DNA of 64,000 bases from Pontibacter sp. G13 (GCF_031851795.1 NZ_CP134696.1:4546501-4610500), one strand, 5' to 3'; positions 1 through 10,586 are shown, numbered from the stretch's first letter. Made by a program: numbers and translations. Notes: generated from the sequence alone by a model not told the origin.

Positions 1-41
1 GACGATCCAAGTATGGTTCTAGAAGACCTAAAAGCAAGTAA
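1..41 (+). CDS. rpsL: 30S ribosomal protein S12, 3' end only
   Basis: The first 41 bases read in frame from base 3 as RSKYGSRRPKSK followed by TAA. This matches the conserved S12 C-terminus (ARSKYGxKRPK). The rest of the gene lies before the window. S12 sits at the decoding centre of the 30S subunit. Its place seven bases before rpsG is the usual str-operon order, which supports the call despite the short length. Confidence 0.85.
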   Translation, partial: RSKYGSRRPKSK

Positions 42-48
42 TTAAGAC

Positions 49-516
49 ATGAGAAAGTCAAGAGCTAAGAACAGACAGGTCATTCCCGATCCTAAATTCA
101 AGAACGAGCTTGTATCCAAGTTTGTGAATAACTTGATGGTGGATGGCAAGAAGAGTCTTGCTTACAGCATTTTCTACGGTGCGATCGAGATTGTCGAGCA
201 GCGCACCAATGAAGATGGGGTCGAGGTGTTCAAGACCGCTCTCAATAATGTTGTTCCTGCTGTAGAGGTGAAGAGCCGTCGCGTGGGAGGTGCTACCTTC
301 CAGGTGCCTACAGAGGTAAAACCAAAGCGAAAAGAAGGTTTGGGTATTCGCTGGATGATCCGTTACGCGAAATCTCGCAACGGAAAGTCTATGCGCGAGA
401 AGCTTGCTGCTGAAATCATGGCTGCTGCCAAAGGTGAAGGTGGCGCTGTCAAGAAGAAAGAAGACACGCACCGTATGGCAGAAGCCAACAAAGCATTCTC
501 TCACTTCCGTTTCTAA
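49..516 (+). CDS. rpsG: 30S ribosomal protein S7
   Basis: The 155-residue product has the normal bacterial S7 length and starts [18 protein letters not shown]7 nucleates assembly of the 30S head by binding the 3' major domain of 16S rRNA and lies near the E site. The helical core ([20 protein letters not shown], about residues 24-43) and the [10 protein letters not shown] stretch near residue 103 are typical. The gene follows rpsL and precedes fusA by 41 bases, so it is part of the str operon and probably co-transcribed with both. Confidence 0.97.
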   Translation: MRKSRAKNRQVIPDPKFKNELVSKFVNNLMVDGKKSLAYSIFYGAIEIVEQRTNEDGVEVFKTALNNVVPAVEVKSRRVGGATFQVPTEVKPKRKEGLGIRWMIRYAKSRNGKSMREKLAAEIMAAAKGEGGAVKKKEDTHRMAEANKAFSHFRF

Positions 517-557
517 TTTGTTGCCTTTAAACCTGAACCACTTTAGAGGGAAAGATC

Positions 558-2651
558 ATGAAAAAAGTACCACTTCGCGATACCCGTAACATCGGTATCA
601 TGGCCCACATCGACGCCGGTAAGACTACCACTACCGAGCGTATCCTGTACTACACCGGAATCTCTCACAAGATCGGTGAGGTGCATGACGGTGCTGCCAC
701 TATGGACTGGATGGAGCAAGAGCAAGAGCGTGGTATTACCATTACTTCTGCTGCAACCACTTGCTACTGGCCTTACGAAGGTACCAACAACCGTATCAAC
801 ATCATCGATACGCCTGGTCACGTTGACTTCACCGTTGAAGTAGAGCGTTCCTTGCGTGTATTGGACGGTGCTGTTGCGGTGTTTTGTTCTGTAGGCGGTG
901 TTGAGCCTCAGAGTGAAACTGTTTGGCGTCAAGCTGATAAATACAAAGTTCCTCGTATCGGATTCGTCAACAAGATGGACCGTTCTGGTGCTGACTTCTT
1001 TGAAGTTGTTCGCCAGGTGAAGGACATGTTGGGTGCTAACCCTGTGCCTATTCAGGTGCCTATCGGTGCTGAGACTGAGTTCAAAGGCGTTGTTGACTTG
1101 ATCGAAAACAAAGCCATTGTATGGAACGAGCATGACATGGGGATGACCTATGAAACCATCGAGATTCCAGAAGACTTGGCTGATACGGTTGAGGAATGGA
1201 GAACTTTCATGATCGAAGCCATCGCCGAGTACGACGAGGCGATCATGGAGAAGTACTTCGAAGATCCTGATTCCATCACTCGTGATGAGGTATTGAACGC
1301 ATTGCGTGCAGCTACCTTGGATATGGCGATTACGCCTATGATGTGTGGATCTGCCTTCAAAAACAAAGGGGTTCAGGCGATGCTCGACTCAGTTATCGCA
1401 TTGTTGCCTTCTCCGCTGGATATGCCAGAAATCGAAGGTACCAATCCTCATACTGGTGAGACTGTCACTCGTAAGGCTGACGTAAATGAGCCATTCTCCG
1501 CATTGGCTTTCAAGATTATGACCGACCCCTACGTAGGTCGTCTGGCGTTCTTCCGCGTGTACTCTGGTAAGTTGGATGGTGGATCTTATATCCTCAACAA
1601 CCGCACCGAGAACAAGGAGCGTATTAGCCGGATCCTGCAGATGCACTCCAACAAGCAGAATCAGATTGAATCTGTGGAAGCTGGTGACATCGCTGCAGGC
1701 GTAGGTTTCAAAGATATTCGTACTGGGGATACCTTGTCCGACTTGGATAACCCCATCACTTTGGAGTCCATGGAGTTCCCTGAGCCTGTAATCAAGCTGG
1801 CCGTTGAACCTAAGACTCAAAAGGACGAAGCAAAACTTGGTAACGGTTTGGCGAAACTTTCTGAAGAGGATCCAACCTTCCAAGTAAGAACTGACGAAGA
1901 GACAGGTCAGACTATTATCTCCGGAATGGGTGAGCTTCACTTGGAGATTATTGTTGACCGCCTTAGACGTGAGTTCAAAGTAGAAGTTACACAAGGTCAA
2001 CCTCAGGTATCCTACCGTGAGGCCATCACTACCAGCACGACTCACCGTGAGACTTATAAAAAGCAAACAGGTGGTCGTGGTAAGTTTGCCGATATCCAAG
2101 TGGAAGTAGGTCCTACCGAATCTGGAGAAGGCTTTGAATTTGAAAACGTAATTAAAGGTGGTGCAATTCCTCGTGAATTCATCCCATCCGTTGAGAAAGG
2201 ATTCAAAGAAGCTATGGGTGCTGGTGTACTCGCAGGATACCAATTGGAAGGGTTGAAGGTGCGCCTGTTTGATGGTTCATTCCACAACGTCGACTCCGAC
2301 CAGCTTTCTTTTGAATTGGCAGGTCGTCTGGCATACAAAGCTGCACTTCCTAAGTGTAAGCCTGTTTTGAAGGAGCCTATCATGGCAGTTGAGGTCGTTA
2401 CGCCAGAAGAATACATGGGTAACGTAGTGGGTGACTTGAACCGTCGCCGTGGTAAGATTGACGAAATGGGCGACCGTGGTAACTCCAAAGTAGTGAAGGC
2501 CAGCGTGCCGTTGTCAGAATTGTTTGGATACGTAACTGACCTTCGGACTATCTCCTCCGGTCGTGCGGCTTCCACCATGCAATTCTCCCGCTATGAGGAT
2601 TGTCCACGCAACATCCAAGATGAAGTTGTTGCCAAAGTAAAAGGTGCATAA
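558..2651 (+). CDS. fusA: Elongation factor G
   Basis: This 697-residue GTPase catalyses translocation and, with ribosome recycling factor, subunit splitting. The G motifs are visible: P-loop AHIDAGKTT (16-24), DTPGH (84-88) and NKMD (138-141). The full-length domain II-V region follows, including [10 protein letters not shown] and the C-terminal domain ending [10 protein letters not shown]. It follows rpsG and precedes rpsJ directly, with no tuf gene between, an arrangement common in Bacteroidota. Only one EF-G copy is visible, so whether a paralogue takes over recycling cannot be judged here. Confidence 0.97.
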   Translation: MKKVPLRDTRNIGIMAHIDAGKTTTTERILYYTGISHKIGEVHDGAATMDWMEQEQERGITITSAATTCYWPYEGTNNRINIIDTPGHVDFTVEVERSLRVLDGAVAVFCSVGGVEPQSETVWRQADKYKVPRIGFVNKMDRSGADFFEVVRQVKDMLGANPVPIQVPIGAETEFKGVVDLIENKAIVWNEHDMGMTYETIEIPEDLADTVEEWRTFMIEAIAEYDEAIMEKYFEDPDSITRDEVLNALRAATLDMAITPMMCGSAFKNKGVQAMLDSVIALLPSPLDMPEIEGTNPHTGETVTRKADVNEPFSALAFKIMTDPYVGRLAFFRVYSGKLDGGSYILNNRTENKERISRILQMHSNKQNQIESVEAGDIAAGVGFKDIRTGDTLSDLDNPITLESMEFPEPVIKLAVEPKTQKDEAKLGNGLAKLSEEDPTFQVRTDEETGQTIISGMGELHLEIIVDRLRREFKVEVTQGQPQVSYREAITTSTTHRETYKKQTGGRGKFADIQVEVGPTESGEGFEFENVIKGGAIPREFIPSVEKGFKEAMGAGVLAGYQLEGLKVRLFDGSFHNVDSDQLSFELAGRLAYKAALPKCKPVLKEPIMAVEVVTPEEYMGNVVGDLNRRRGKIDEMGDRGNSKVVKASVPLSELFGYVTDLRTISSGRAASTMQFSRYEDCPRNIQDEVVAKVKGA

Positions 2652-2692
2652 CGTATAGGGAGTTTTCCTGTACCGCTAATTATCTCAAGGAA

Positions 2693-2998
2693 ATGACCCA
2701 GAAGATCAGAATCAAGTTGAAGTCGTACGACCACAATCTGGTAGACAAGTCTGCCGAGAAGATTGTCCGTACGGTGAAGGGTACCGGTGCCATCGTCAGT
2801 GGTCCTATTCCGCTTCCAACCGAACGCTCTGTGATCACAGTAAACCGGTCTCCTCACGTCAACAAGAAGTCTCGTGAGCAGTTTGAGATCAGTTCTTACA
2901 AGCGACTCATTGACATCTTTAGCTCCAGCTCCAAGACTGTAGATGTCCTGATGAAATTGGAACTCCCTAGCGGGGTGGACGTGGAGATCAAAGTGTAA
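2693..2998 (+). CDS. rpsJ: 30S ribosomal protein S10 (NusE)
   Basis: The 101-residue product has the S10 signature ([33 protein letters not shown]). S10 is a 30S head protein that also acts as NusE, pairing with NusB in transcription antitermination. It heads the S10 part of the cluster. An AAGGAAATG context places the start, and a strong hairpin follows the gene at about 3022. Confidence 0.97.
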   Translation: MTQKIRIKLKSYDHNLVDKSAEKIVRTVKGTGAIVSGPIPLPTERSVITVNRSPHVNKKSREQFEISSYKRLIDIFSSSSKTVDVLMKLELPSGVDVEIKV

Positions 2999-3021
2999 GT
3001 AGCGCTGTTCGCTGATCGCAC

Positions 3022-3056
3022 CCCCCGTTGGTCGATCGAAGCCCAACGGGGGATTT
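3022..3056 (+). terminator. Terminator-like hairpin between rpsJ and rplC
   Basis: A perfect 10-bp stem (CCCCCGTTGG at 3022-3031 pairing with CCAACGGGGG at 3043-3052) is followed by ATTTT. It lies inside an otherwise continuous ribosomal operon, so it is more likely a partial terminator or attenuator than an operon end. The T-run is short, which would favour read-through. Confidence 0.55.
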
Positions 3057-3101
3057 TAAGGGGCGATCGCGATTAACTAAAACTCATTAATCCCAAGCAA
3101 G

Positions 3102-3737
3102 ATGGCAGGAATCATAGGCAAGAAAGTAGGGATGACCAGCATTTTCGATGAGAATCGAAAAAACATTGCCTGTACGCTGATATACGCCGAGCCAAACGTC
3201 GTTACGCAAGTCAAGTCTGCCGATACGCGTGAAGATGGCAAAACCGACGGCTACAACGCCGTGCAGTTGGCATTCGACGAGAAAAAGGAAAAGAACACTT
3301 CCAAGCCCATGAAAGGGCATTTCGATAAAGCCGGAACTACTCCTAAGCGCAAGCTCGTAGAATTCGAATTCGAAGGAATGGAAGTAAACCTAGGAGACTC
3401 AATCGGTGTGGACATCTTCGAAGAAGGAGAGTTTGTCGACGTCGTGGGAGTATCCAAAGGTAAAGGATTTCAGGGCGTTGTAAAGCGTCATGGATTCCGT
3501 GGTGTAGGTGGCCGTACCCACGGTCAGCACAACCGCGAACGTGCTCCAGGTTCTTTGGGACCAGGCTCTACCCCTTCCCGCGTATTCAAAGGAATGCGAA
3601 TGGCGGGCCAGATGGGTTCCGAGCGTGTGAAAGTTCAGAACTTGCGAATCATCAAGGTGATTCCAGAGAAGAATTTGTTGGTGGTTTCCGGATCTATCCC
3701 CGGGCACAAAGGGTCTTACGTTATTGTCGAGAAATAA
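3102..3737 (+). CDS. rplC: 50S ribosomal protein L3
   Basis: The 211-residue product begins [15 protein letters not shown] and contains the long loop motif [16 protein letters not shown] with [24 protein letters not shown], which reaches toward the peptidyl-transferase centre in L3. L3 is one of the two proteins that start 50S assembly. The gene is preceded by the hairpin at 3022-3056 and ends one base before rplD, which suggests translational coupling. Confidence 0.97.
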   Translation: MAGIIGKKVGMTSIFDENRKNIACTLIYAEPNVVTQVKSADTREDGKTDGYNAVQLAFDEKKEKNTSKPMKGHFDKAGTTPKRKLVEFEFEGMEVNLGDSIGVDIFEEGEFVDVVGVSKGKGFQGVVKRHGFRGVGGRTHGQHNRERAPGSLGPGSTPSRVFKGMRMAGQMGSERVKVQNLRIIKVIPEKNLLVVSGSIPGHKGSYVIVEK

Positions 3738-3738
3738 G

Positions 3739-4371
3739 ATGGAAGTAGCAGTATACAACATCCAAGGCTCAGACACAGGCAAGAAGATCAATCTGTCTGA
3801 GGCTGTCTTTGGCCTGGAAACCCCAAATGATCACGCGATCTACATGGACGTGAAGCAGTACTTGGCCAACCAGCGTCAAGGAACTTCCAAGTCCAAAGAG
3901 CGGGGTGAAGTTCACGGTACCGGCAAGAAGCCATACCGTCAGAAAGGAACAGGTAACGCACGTCAAGGTGACCGCAAGTCTCCATTGTGGAGACACGGGG
4001 GCCGGATCTTTGGACCCAAGCCACGCGATTATAGCTTCCGCTTGAACAAAAAGATCAAGGTACTCGCGCGCTCTAGTGCATTGACCTACAAAGCGAAGGA
4101 GGAAAACGTACGCGTTTTGGAAAACTTCAACTTCGAAGCTCCTAAAACCAAGCAGTTTCTGGATCTCCTGAACGGAATGGAAGCCCAAGACAAGAAAGTC
4201 TTGTTGGTGACCGGCGATGTTCAGAAGAATGTATACCTCTCCGGTAGAAATCTGCCCAAAGCCAGTGTGCTTCCTGCTTCCCAACTCAATACCTTTGCAA
4301 TTCTCAATGCAGACTTGCTCGTATTGACCGAAGACGCAGTCAACTTTATCAACCAACGCGAAGAGAACTAG
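3739..4371 (+). CDS. rplD: 50S ribosomal protein L4
   Basis: I chose the ATG at 3739 (MEVAVYNIQGSDTGKKI, 210 residues) rather than the in-frame codon at 3724, because the earlier one overlaps rplC and adds only residues unlike L4. L4 lines the exit tunnel. The extended loop with GTGKKPYRQKGTGNARQGDRKSPLWRHGG (about residues 57-85) is the tunnel constriction loop. In E. coli L4 represses the S10 operon; whether that occurs here is unknown. Confidence 0.96.
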   Translation: MEVAVYNIQGSDTGKKINLSEAVFGLETPNDHAIYMDVKQYLANQRQGTSKSKERGEVHGTGKKPYRQKGTGNARQGDRKSPLWRHGGRIFGPKPRDYSFRLNKKIKVLARSSALTYKAKEENVRVLENFNFEAPKTKQFLDLLNGMEAQDKKVLLVTGDVQKNVYLSGRNLPKASVLPASQLNTFAILNADLLVLTEDAVNFINQREEN

Positions 4372-4373
4372 TG

Positions 4374-4667
4374 ATGAGTATCCTGAAGCGACCGATCATT
4401 ACCGAAAAATCCAGCGGTTTCCTCGAAGCAGGACAGCCACGATACGGATTCGAAGTAGACATCAAAGCTACTAAGGCGGATATCAAGGCCGAGGTTGAGC
4501 GAGTGTACGAAGTGGCTGTCAAGGACGTGAATACCATGATCGTCCGTGGTAAGACCAAAGCTCGCTACACCAAGCGTGGCGTGGTTCGTGGAAAGGCTTC
4601 CAACTACAAGAAAGCCATTGTTACCCTCAAAGAGGGCCACGAGATCGATTTCTACAAACACATTTAA
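4374..4667 (+). CDS. rplW: 50S ribosomal protein L23
   Basis: The 97-residue product (MSILKRPIITEKSSGFLEAG) matches L23, the exit-port protein that docks trigger factor and SRP. An in-frame GTG at 4371 overlaps the rplD stop, but the ATG at 4374 gives the usual L23 N-terminus. The two bases between the rplD stop and this ATG suggest coupled translation. Confidence 0.95.
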   Translation: MSILKRPIITEKSSGFLEAGQPRYGFEVDIKATKADIKAEVERVYEVAVKDVNTMIVRGKTKARYTKRGVVRGKASNYKKAIVTLKEGHEIDFYKHI

Positions 4668-4692
4668 CCAGAAGCTCTGAAAATCTGAGAAG

Positions 4693-5526
4693 ATGGGTAT
4701 TAGAAAACTAAAACCGATAACTCCTGGGCAAAGAAACCGGTCTGTATCTGACTTCGATACAGTAACCAAATCTACGCCTGAAAAGTCCTTGACGAAGTCT
4801 CTCAGCAAGTCTGGTGGACGGAACTCCTTTGGACGCCGGGTAGTTCGGAACCGTGGAGGTGGCCACAAGCGCCGTTACCGCGAGATCGATTTTAAACGTG
4901 ATAAATTCGGCGTACCGGCTACGGTTCACGCCATCGAATATGATCCAAACCGTTCTGCACGGATCGCATTGTTGTTCTATGCAGATGGTGAGAAGCGTTA
5001 TATCATTGCTCCTGCCAAATTGGAAGTTGGACAAACCATCGTTTCCGGTGAGTCTGTTGATCCAGAATTGGGCAATGCCATGCAGATGCAAAATATGCCG
5101 ATGGGTACTACGGTACACAACATCGAGCTGCGTCCTGGCAAAGGTGGTGTAATGGCGCGCTCTGCGGGCTCTTTTGCCCAGATTACTGCGAAAGAAGGGA
5201 AGTACGTGGTCTTGCGTCTGCCTTCTGGTGAGACTAGAATGGTCTTGGGAACATGCATGGCAACTATCGGAACCGTCGGTAACTCCGAGCACCAAAACAT
5301 CGTGCTGGGTAAGGCTGGTCGTAACCGCTGGTTGGGCCGTCGTCCTCGCACAAGAGGTGTTGCCATGAACCCAGTTGATCACCCAATGGGTGGTGGTGAA
5401 GGACGTGCTTCTGGTGGGCACCCTCGTAACCGCAACGGCTTGCCAGCCAAAGGTTACAAGACCCGCAACAAGAACAAGTCCAGCAGCCGATTGATCATTA
5501 GCCGTAAAAAGAAAAGGAAGAAGTAA
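4693..5526 (+). CDS. rplB: 50S ribosomal protein L2
   Basis: L2 (277 residues) starts [21 protein letters not shown] and carries the conserved [12 protein letters not shown] stretch and the C-terminal [17 protein letters not shown] motif, including the histidine known to matter near the peptidyl-transferase centre. It has a basic tail (SRKKKRKK). L2 helps join the subunits and is needed for peptidyl-transferase activity. It lies 25 bases after rplW. Confidence 0.97.
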   Translation: MGIRKLKPITPGQRNRSVSDFDTVTKSTPEKSLTKSLSKSGGRNSFGRRVVRNRGGGHKRRYREIDFKRDKFGVPATVHAIEYDPNRSARIALLFYADGEKRYIIAPAKLEVGQTIVSGESVDPELGNAMQMQNMPMGTTVHNIELRPGKGGVMARSAGSFAQITAKEGKYVVLRLPSGETRMVLGTCMATIGTVGNSEHQNIVLGKAGRNRWLGRRPRTRGVAMNPVDHPMGGGEGRASGGHPRNRNGLPAKGYKTRNKNKSSSRLIISRKKKRKK

Positions 5527-5538
5527 CGCAGCAATAAG

Positions 5539-5817
5539 ATGGCAAGATCACTGAAAAAGGGGCCGTTTATTGATCCGAAACTTGAGCGGAAGGTTAGTGC
5601 CCAAAATGAAAAAGGCGAGAAGCGCCTGATCAAGACTTGGGCACGTCGTTCCATGATTTCTCCTGATTTCGTAGGTCATACAATCGCGGTCCACAACGGC
5701 AACAAGTTTATTCCGGTGTATGTCACCGAGAATATGGTCGGCCACAAGCTGGGGGAGTTCGCTCCAACACGTAACTTCCGTGGCCACGCAGACAAGAAAA
5801 AGGATAAAAGACGATAG
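5539..5817 (+). CDS. rpsS: 30S ribosomal protein S19
   Basis: The 92-residue product [19 protein letters not shown]... with [22 protein letters not shown] and [17 protein letters not shown] is a complete S19. It sits in the 30S head close to S13 and contacts the A-site finger bridge. The spacer to rplB is 12 bases, and rplV follows after four bases. Confidence 0.97.
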   Translation: MARSLKKGPFIDPKLERKVSAQNEKGEKRLIKTWARRSMISPDFVGHTIAVHNGNKFIPVYVTENMVGHKLGEFAPTRNFRGHADKKKDKRR

Positions 5818-5821
5818 AACG

Positions 5822-6289
5822 ATGGTCGAAAACGTGAAAATGACTCGCAAAGAGAAAGTCGCTGCGGGCGTTCCGAAAGGACCCAAGCGTAAGAAGGCTT
5901 ATGCTACGCGACTCAAAGATGAGCGTGCAGAGGTTGCGAAGGTTACCCTGAAAAACTATCGTTCTTCTGCCCGTAAAATGCGCCTGATCGTCGATCAAAT
6001 CCGAGGTATGGAAGTCTATGACGCCCTCAATACCTTGAAGTTCACCCAAAAATCTGCTGCTCCTGCAGTAGCTCGTCTTGTACGTGCTGGCGTTGCTAGT
6101 TACGAAGAGAAATTTGACGGTGAGCGTGTAGATGTAGGAACGCACTACGTCAAGACTGCATTTGTTGACGGAAGCCGCATGTTGAAGCGCCTCCGCCCTG
6201 CACCGCAAGGCCGCGCGCACATCATTCGCAAGCGCTATTGCCACGTTACTCTGGTAATTGACAGAATTCCTACGTCGGACGAAGATTAA
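5822..6289 (+). CDS. rplV: 50S ribosomal protein L22
   Basis: The open frame extends upstream through rpsS, but the ATG at 5822 lies just after the rpsS stop and gives 155 residues. The N-terminal [25 protein letters not shown] extension is lysine-rich; the L22 core begins near [23 protein letters not shown]. The tunnel-loop region ([23 protein letters not shown]) is intact. L22 lines the exit tunnel opposite L4. The extension is a little longer than in E. coli (110 residues in total), and length variation there is common. Confidence 0.94.
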   Translation: MVENVKMTRKEKVAAGVPKGPKRKKAYATRLKDERAEVAKVTLKNYRSSARKMRLIVDQIRGMEVYDALNTLKFTQKSAAPAVARLVRAGVASYEEKFDGERVDVGTHYVKTAFVDGSRMLKRLRPAPQGRAHIIRKRYCHVTLVIDRIPTSDED

Positions 6290-6300
6290 ACAATAGGACA

Positions 6301-7002
6301 TTGGGACAGAAGACTCATCCAATCGGACTTAGGCTCGGAATCATCAAGGGTTGGGAATCCAACTGGTTTGGTGGAAAGGATTTTTCCGACAAACTCATTG
6401 AGGACGAACAGATCCGTGCCTATCTACATGCGCGTATTCCACGTGGTGGAATCTCTCGCATCGTGATCGAACGTACCCTTCGCAAGATTACCATTACCAT
6501 TCATACTTCCCGTCCCGGTATCGTGATCGGTAAAGGAGGTAAAGAGGTCGATAAGCTTCGCGAAGAGATCAAGAAGATCACCGGGAAAGACGTTCAGATC
6601 AACATTTTTGAGATCAAGCGTCCAGAACTCGATGCCACTTTGGTAGGACAGCAAATCGCTCAGCAATTGGAAGGACGGGTATCTTTCCGTCGTGCCATGA
6701 AGTCTGCGATTGCCGCTTCCATGCGTGCTGGAGCCAATGGTATCAAGATCATGTGCTCAGGCCGTCTGGGTGGCGCTGAAATGGCGCGGACTGAACAATA
6801 CAAACAAGGTCGTATTCCGTTGCAGACGTTGCGTGCCGACATCGACTATGCATTGGTCGAGGCTCGTACCATCTACGGTGTGATCGGTGTCAAGGTGTGG
6901 ATCTTCAAGAAGGAGATCTTCGGAAAGGTTGACCTTTCCCCAACCGAGAAGCAAGATCGCAAGCGTGGTGGTGGCAACAGAAGACGCAACAACAAGCGAT
7001 AA
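6301..7002 (+). CDS. rpsC: 30S ribosomal protein S3, TTG start
   Basis: The protein (233 residues) starts [17 protein letters not shown], the universal S3 N-terminus. The codon before it is TTG at 6301, with no ATG nearby, so this gene uses a TTG start. A KH-type RNA-binding motif ([18 protein letters not shown], about residues 77-94) and the C-terminal domain with [12 protein letters not shown] and [15 protein letters not shown] are present. S3 forms part of the mRNA entry site and helicase. The basic tail [11 protein letters not shown] is typical. Confidence 0.95.
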   Translation: MGQKTHPIGLRLGIIKGWESNWFGGKDFSDKLIEDEQIRAYLHARIPRGGISRIVIERTLRKITITIHTSRPGIVIGKGGKEVDKLREEIKKITGKDVQINIFEIKRPELDATLVGQQIAQQLEGRVSFRRAMKSAIAASMRAGANGIKIMCSGRLGGAEMARTEQYKQGRIPLQTLRADIDYALVEARTIYGVIGVKVWIFKKEIFGKVDLSPTEKQDRKRGGGNRRRNNKR

Positions 7003-7074
7003 ACACTCCGGCATTGAGGAGTAGGGCCGAAAGGTTTATACTTTTCAATCGGATACTTAAACCCGTTTGAGATC

Positions 7075-7494
7075 ATGTTACAGCCGAAGAAAGTTAAGCG
7101 TAGAAAAGTCCAGAAAGGCCGAATGAAAGGTAATGCAGGACGTGGATCTGAAATCTCTTTCGGTTCCTACGGCTTGAAAGCATTGGAAAGCACCTTCATT
7201 ACTTCGCGCCAGATCGAGGCTTGTCGTATATCAATCTCCCGTGCTATGAAGCGGGAAGGTAATATGTGGATCAGGATCTTCCCTGACAAACCCATCACCA
7301 AGAAGCCTGCTGAGGTACGGATGGGTAAAGGTAAGGGTAACCCAGAATACTGGGCTGCTGTTGTCAAGCCTGGTCGATTGATGTTTGAGGTTGATGGTGT
7401 ACCTGAAGAGGTTGCGCGTGAAGCACTCCGCTTGGCTGCCAACAAATTGCCCATCAAGACCAAGTTTGTAATTAGAAGAGACCTACAAGCATAA
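7075..7494 (+). CDS. rplP: 50S ribosomal protein L16
   Basis: The 139-residue product ([24 protein letters not shown]) with [34 protein letters not shown] is a complete L16. It binds near the A-site tRNA and the GTPase centre and joins late in 50S assembly. A 72-base spacer after rpsC is longer than most in this cluster. rpmC follows after four bases. Confidence 0.97.
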   Translation: MLQPKKVKRRKVQKGRMKGNAGRGSEISFGSYGLKALESTFITSRQIEACRISISRAMKREGNMWIRIFPDKPITKKPAEVRMGKGKGNPEYWAAVVKPGRLMFEVDGVPEEVAREALRLAANKLPIKTKFVIRRDLQA

Positions 7495-7498
7495 GGAA

Positions 7499-7705
7499 AT
7501 GAAGGCTACCGAAATCAGAGAACTGACCACTGCTGAAATCGAGGCACGCCTCGTTGAGGAGCAGGATGCCATGCTTCGTATGCGCCTCAATCATGCAGTA
7601 TCAGCGATCGAGCAGCCATCCGATATCAAAAAGAGTCGGAAACTGATTGCAAGATTGCAAACTATCCTGCAAGAAAGACAAGTGGCTGAACAGCAAAACA
7701 ACTAA
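7499..7705 (+). CDS. rpmC: 50S ribosomal protein L29
   Basis: The 68-residue product ([34 protein letters not shown]) is two helices in a hairpin, as expected for L29, which sits beside L23 at the tunnel exit. The length and position between rplP and rpsQ are standard. Confidence 0.95.
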   Translation: MKATEIRELTTAEIEARLVEEQDAMLRMRLNHAVSAIEQPSDIKKSRKLIARLQTILQERQVAEQQNN

Positions 7706-7710
7706 TAGTC

Positions 7711-7977
7711 ATGAGCGAGACTACTAGCAGAAACCTACGGAAAGTCCGTATCGGAAAAGTGGTGAGCGACAAGATGGAGAAATCTATTGTCGTCTCCGTT
7801 GAGCGGAAGGTCAAGCACCCCATTTATGGGAAATTCCTGAAAAAGACGAAGAAATTCGTTGCTCATGATGAAAACAACGACTGCGGAATTGGTGATACCG
7901 TGAAGATCATGGAAACCCGTCCGTTGTCCAAGCGTAAGTGCTGGCGCTTGATTGAAATCATCGAGCGAGCTAAGTAA
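7711..7977 (+). CDS. rpsQ: 30S ribosomal protein S17
   Basis: The 88-residue product with [40 protein letters not shown] and the C-terminal [21 protein letters not shown] is S17, an OB-fold protein that binds the 16S 5' domain early in assembly. It lies five bases after rpmC. A structured spacer separates it from rplN. Confidence 0.97.
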   Translation: MSETTSRNLRKVRIGKVVSDKMEKSIVVSVERKVKHPIYGKFLKKTKKFVAHDENNDCGIGDTVKIMETRPLSKRKCWRLIEIIERAK

Positions 7978-7990
7978 TTGGTTTAATCCT

Positions 7991-8032
7991 GGTGTTATCA
8001 GGTCTATTTCAGAGAGATAGAAACCGATAACC
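7991..8032 (+). other. Hairpin in rpsQ-rplN spacer
   Basis: The 70-base gap contains an imperfect hairpin: GGTGTTATC (7991-7999) faces GATAACC (8026-8032) with one bulge, and the inner arms GGTCTATTTC and GATAGAAACC pair partly. No T-run follows, so it is not a standard terminator. A processing site or an autoregulatory mRNA element for the rplN segment are possible; neither is proved. Confidence 0.4.
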
Positions 8033-8047
8033 TAAACTTCGATAGCA

Positions 8048-8416
8048 ATGATTCAACAGGAGAGCAGACTGAAAATCGCTGACAACTCCGGAGCCAAAGA
8101 AATCTTGTGTATTCGAGTGCTGGGTGGTACAAAACGCCGCTACGCCAGAATCGGAGATAAAATTGTTGCATCCGTGAAATCAGCTGACCCGAACTCCAAC
8201 GTGAAGAAGGGAGACGTCGTGAAGGCCGTTGTTGTACGGACTCGTAAAGAGATTCGTCGTCCAGATGGATCGTACATCCGTTTCGATGACAACGCTGCAG
8301 TACTGCTGGCAAATGATGGTGGACCTCGTGGTTCCCGTATTTTCGGTCCAGTGGCTCGTGAGTTGCGCGACAAAGGATATATGAAGATTGTTTCACTGGC
8401 ACCGGAGGTACTGTAA
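8048..8416 (+). CDS. rplN: 50S ribosomal protein L14
   Basis: The 122-residue product ([27 protein letters not shown]) with [25 protein letters not shown] and [13 protein letters not shown] is a full-length L14. L14 forms intersubunit bridges with 16S rRNA and is the docking site of the silencing factor RsfS. It opens the spc part of the cluster after the structured spacer. Confidence 0.97.
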   Translation: MIQQESRLKIADNSGAKEILCIRVLGGTKRRYARIGDKIVASVKSADPNSNVKKGDVVKAVVVRTRKEIRRPDGSYIRFDDNAAVLLANDGGPRGSRIFGPVARELRDKGYMKIVSLAPEVL

Positions 8417-8429
8417 ATTTTACGAGATC

Positions 8430-8756
8430 ATGGGAAAGAAACTCCATATCAAGAAAGACGACATCGTATATGTCTTGAGTGGGAAGGACCGTGGAAAAGA
8501 AGGCCGCGTACTCCGGGTGATCCCCGCTGAAGATAGAGCCATCGTCGAAGGCGTAAACGTGGTAAGTAAGCACGTTCGCCCTTCACAACAGTACCCAGAT
8601 GGGGGAATCATCCAACAGGAAGCCCCTATCCACGTGTCAAACCTGATGTTGGTTGATCCATCCACCAAAGAACGTACTCGTATCGGGCGCAAGCGCAACG
8701 AAGACGGAAAAGGTTGGGTGAGATATTCTAAGAAAAGCGGCGAAATCATCAAGTAA
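8430..8756 (+). CDS. rplX: 50S ribosomal protein L24
   Basis: The ATG at 8430 ([28 protein letters not shown], 108 residues) starts a KOW-motif protein that matches L24. An in-frame upstream codon at 8388 is rejected because it overlaps rplN. L24 is an early assembly protein near the tunnel exit. rplE starts two bases after the stop. Confidence 0.96.
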   Translation: MGKKLHIKKDDIVYVLSGKDRGKEGRVLRVIPAEDRAIVEGVNVVSKHVRPSQQYPDGGIIQQEAPIHVSNLMLVDPSTKERTRIGRKRNEDGKGWVRYSKKSGEIIK

Positions 8757-8758
8757 CA

Positions 8759-9328
8759 ATGGCGAACGAATCCAGACTTTATAAAAAGTACACCGAGGAG
8801 ATCCGCCCAGCATTGAAGGAGCAGTTCAATTACGCTACCGTAATGCAGCTTCCTAAACTGGAAAAGATTGTACTCAATCGTGGTGTTGGGGATGCCGTTT
8901 CTGACAAGAAGCTCATTGACGCTGCAGTTCAGGAATTTACCCTCATCAGTGGACAAAAGCCGGTTGTTACCTATGCCAAAAAATCTATCTCTAACTTTAA
9001 GCTTAGAGAAGAGATGCCGATTGGCTGTAAGGTGACATTGAGAGGAGAGCGTATGTACGAATTCCTCGATCGGTTGATCAACATCGCACTTCCTCGTGTT
9101 CGGGACTTCCGCGGAATTCCGGCTCGTGGGTTCGATGGACGTGGAAACTTTACCTTGGGTGTGAAGGAACAAATCATCTTTCCTGAAATCAATGTTGACA
9201 AGATCAACAACATCTCAGGGATGGATATTACTTTTGTAACCTCCGCCAAAACTGACGAAGAAGCCAAGGCTTTGTTGTTGGCATTTGGCATGCCATTCCA
9301 AGGAATGCATAAAAAGCAAGACGCGTAA
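8759..9328 (+). CDS. rplE: 50S ribosomal protein L5
   Basis: The 189-residue product contains the L5 motifs [46 protein letters not shown] and the conserved C-terminal [19 protein letters not shown]5 binds 5S rRNA and contacts P-site tRNA in the central protuberance. It starts almost directly on the rplX stop. Confidence 0.97.
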   Translation: MANESRLYKKYTEEIRPALKEQFNYATVMQLPKLEKIVLNRGVGDAVSDKKLIDAAVQEFTLISGQKPVVTYAKKSISNFKLREEMPIGCKVTLRGERMYEFLDRLINIALPRVRDFRGIPARGFDGRGNFTLGVKEQIIFPEINVDKINNISGMDITFVTSAKTDEEAKALLLAFGMPFQGMHKKQDA

Positions 9329-9333
9329 TCACT

Positions 9334-9603
9334 ATGGCTAGAAAAGCACTTATCGCACGGGAAGCCAAGCGGGCTCGCTTGGTGGCCAAGTACGCTGAAA
9401 AGCGCAAAAAGTTGAAGGAAGAAGGTGATTACCAAGCCTTGGCTCTTCTACCCAAAAACTCTTCTCCTGTTCGTCTGCACAATCGTTGCAAATTGACTGG
9501 AAGACCTAAAGGGTATATCAGAAGGTTTGGAATCTCCCGGATTAAATTCAGAGAATTGGCCCTCCAAGGAAAAATTCCTGGGGTAAAGAAAACGAGTTGG
9601 TAA
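9334..9603 (+). CDS. rpsN: 30S ribosomal protein S14, zinc-free type
   Basis: The 89-residue form ([33 protein letters not shown]) with [32 protein letters not shown] has only one cysteine in the C-terminal motif. It is therefore the longer C-minus S14 that does not use the CxxC zinc site. S14 lies in the 30S head. The gene is five bases after rplE and one base before rpsH. Confidence 0.96.
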   Translation: MARKALIAREAKRARLVAKYAEKRKKLKEEGDYQALALLPKNSSPVRLHNRCKLTGRPKGYIRRFGISRIKFRELALQGKIPGVKKTSW

Positions 9604-9604
9604 T

Positions 9605-10003
9605 ATGTATACGGATCCTATTGCAGATTATCTGACCCGGATCAGAAATGCTCAGCGTGCTGGTCACAAGGTGGTAGACATTCCTGCTTCTAACTTGAAA
9701 AAGGAAGTCACCAAGGTTCTCTTTGAACAGGGATACATCCGGAAATACAAATTCCTGGAAGAAGGCCCTCAAGGAGTGATCAAGATCGCATTGAAGTACG
9801 ACAAGGTGAGCCGCAAACCCGCCATCACCAAGTTGGTTCGCGTCAGTAAGCCAGGCTTGCGTAAGTACGCCAAGGTCAAGACCGTTCCTCGTATTTTGAA
9901 TGGATTGGGAGTTGCCATCCTTTCCACTCCAAAAGGAGTTATGACAGGCAAGGCTGCCCGTGCTAACAATGTCGGCGGGGAAGTTTTGTGTTACGTTTAC
10001 TAA
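9605..10003 (+). CDS. rpsH: 30S ribosomal protein S8
   Basis: The product MYTDPIADYLTRIRNAQRAGHKVVDIPAS... (132 residues) ends with STPKGVMTGKAARANNVGGEVLCYVY, the S8 C-terminal signature. S8 binds the 16S central domain. In E. coli it represses the spc operon at the rplE region; no evidence for that was visible here. It starts one base after the rpsN stop. Confidence 0.97.
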   Translation: MYTDPIADYLTRIRNAQRAGHKVVDIPASNLKKEVTKVLFEQGYIRKYKFLEEGPQGVIKIALKYDKVSRKPAITKLVRVSKPGLRKYAKVKTVPRILNGLGVAILSTPKGVMTGKAARANNVGGEVLCYVY

Positions 10004-10012
10004 GATTAAGCG

Positions 10013-10567
10013 ATGTCTAGAATAGGAAAGTTGCCCATCACGCTTCCCGCTGGAGTCTCAGTTACTGTGGACAAGTCCAATATCGTAACTGTTAAGGGAC
10101 CCAAGGGTGAGCTCAAGAGAAATGTTGACGCGGATATCTCTGTCGAAGTCGCAGACGGCTTGATCCACGTTAAACGACCCACCGAACAAAAGCGCCATAA
10201 AGCCATGCACGGCTTGTATCGTACCCTCATCTCCAACATGGTAGAAGGGGTTGCGAAAGGCTTCGAAAAGAAGATGCAGGTAGTAGGGGTAGGTTATAAA
10301 GCAGAAGCCAAAGGTCAAACCCTTGAACTTTCTCTCGGTTTCTCTCACCCGATCGTGATGGTTTTGCCATCTGAGGTCAAAGCTGAAACCGAAACCAAAA
10401 GAGGGGAAGCTCCTCTCATTACTCTGACAAGCGCTGATAAGGAATTGTTGGGTCAGATCGCAGCTAAGATTCGGGGGTTCCGTCCGCCCGAGCCTTACAA
10501 AGGAAAGGGTATCCGCTTCTTGGGAGAGGTTATCCGTCGGAAAGCTGGTAAAGCTGCCGGTAAATAA
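10013..10567 (+). CDS. rplF: 50S ribosomal protein L6
   Basis: The 184-residue product has the two repeated L6 folds: MSRIGKLPITLPAGVSVTVD at the start and the C-terminal signature GQIAAKIRGFRPPEPYKGKGIRF near residue 145. L6 lies near the sarcin-ricin loop and the factor-binding site. The spacer before rplR holds a hairpin. Confidence 0.97.
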   Translation: MSRIGKLPITLPAGVSVTVDKSNIVTVKGPKGELKRNVDADISVEVADGLIHVKRPTEQKRHKAMHGLYRTLISNMVEGVAKGFEKKMQVVGVGYKAEAKGQTLELSLGFSHPIVMVLPSEVKAETETKRGEAPLITLTSADKELLGQIAAKIRGFRPPEPYKGKGIRFLGEVIRRKAGKAAGK

Positions 10568-10586
10568 TGACGATTGCGCTGGTCGC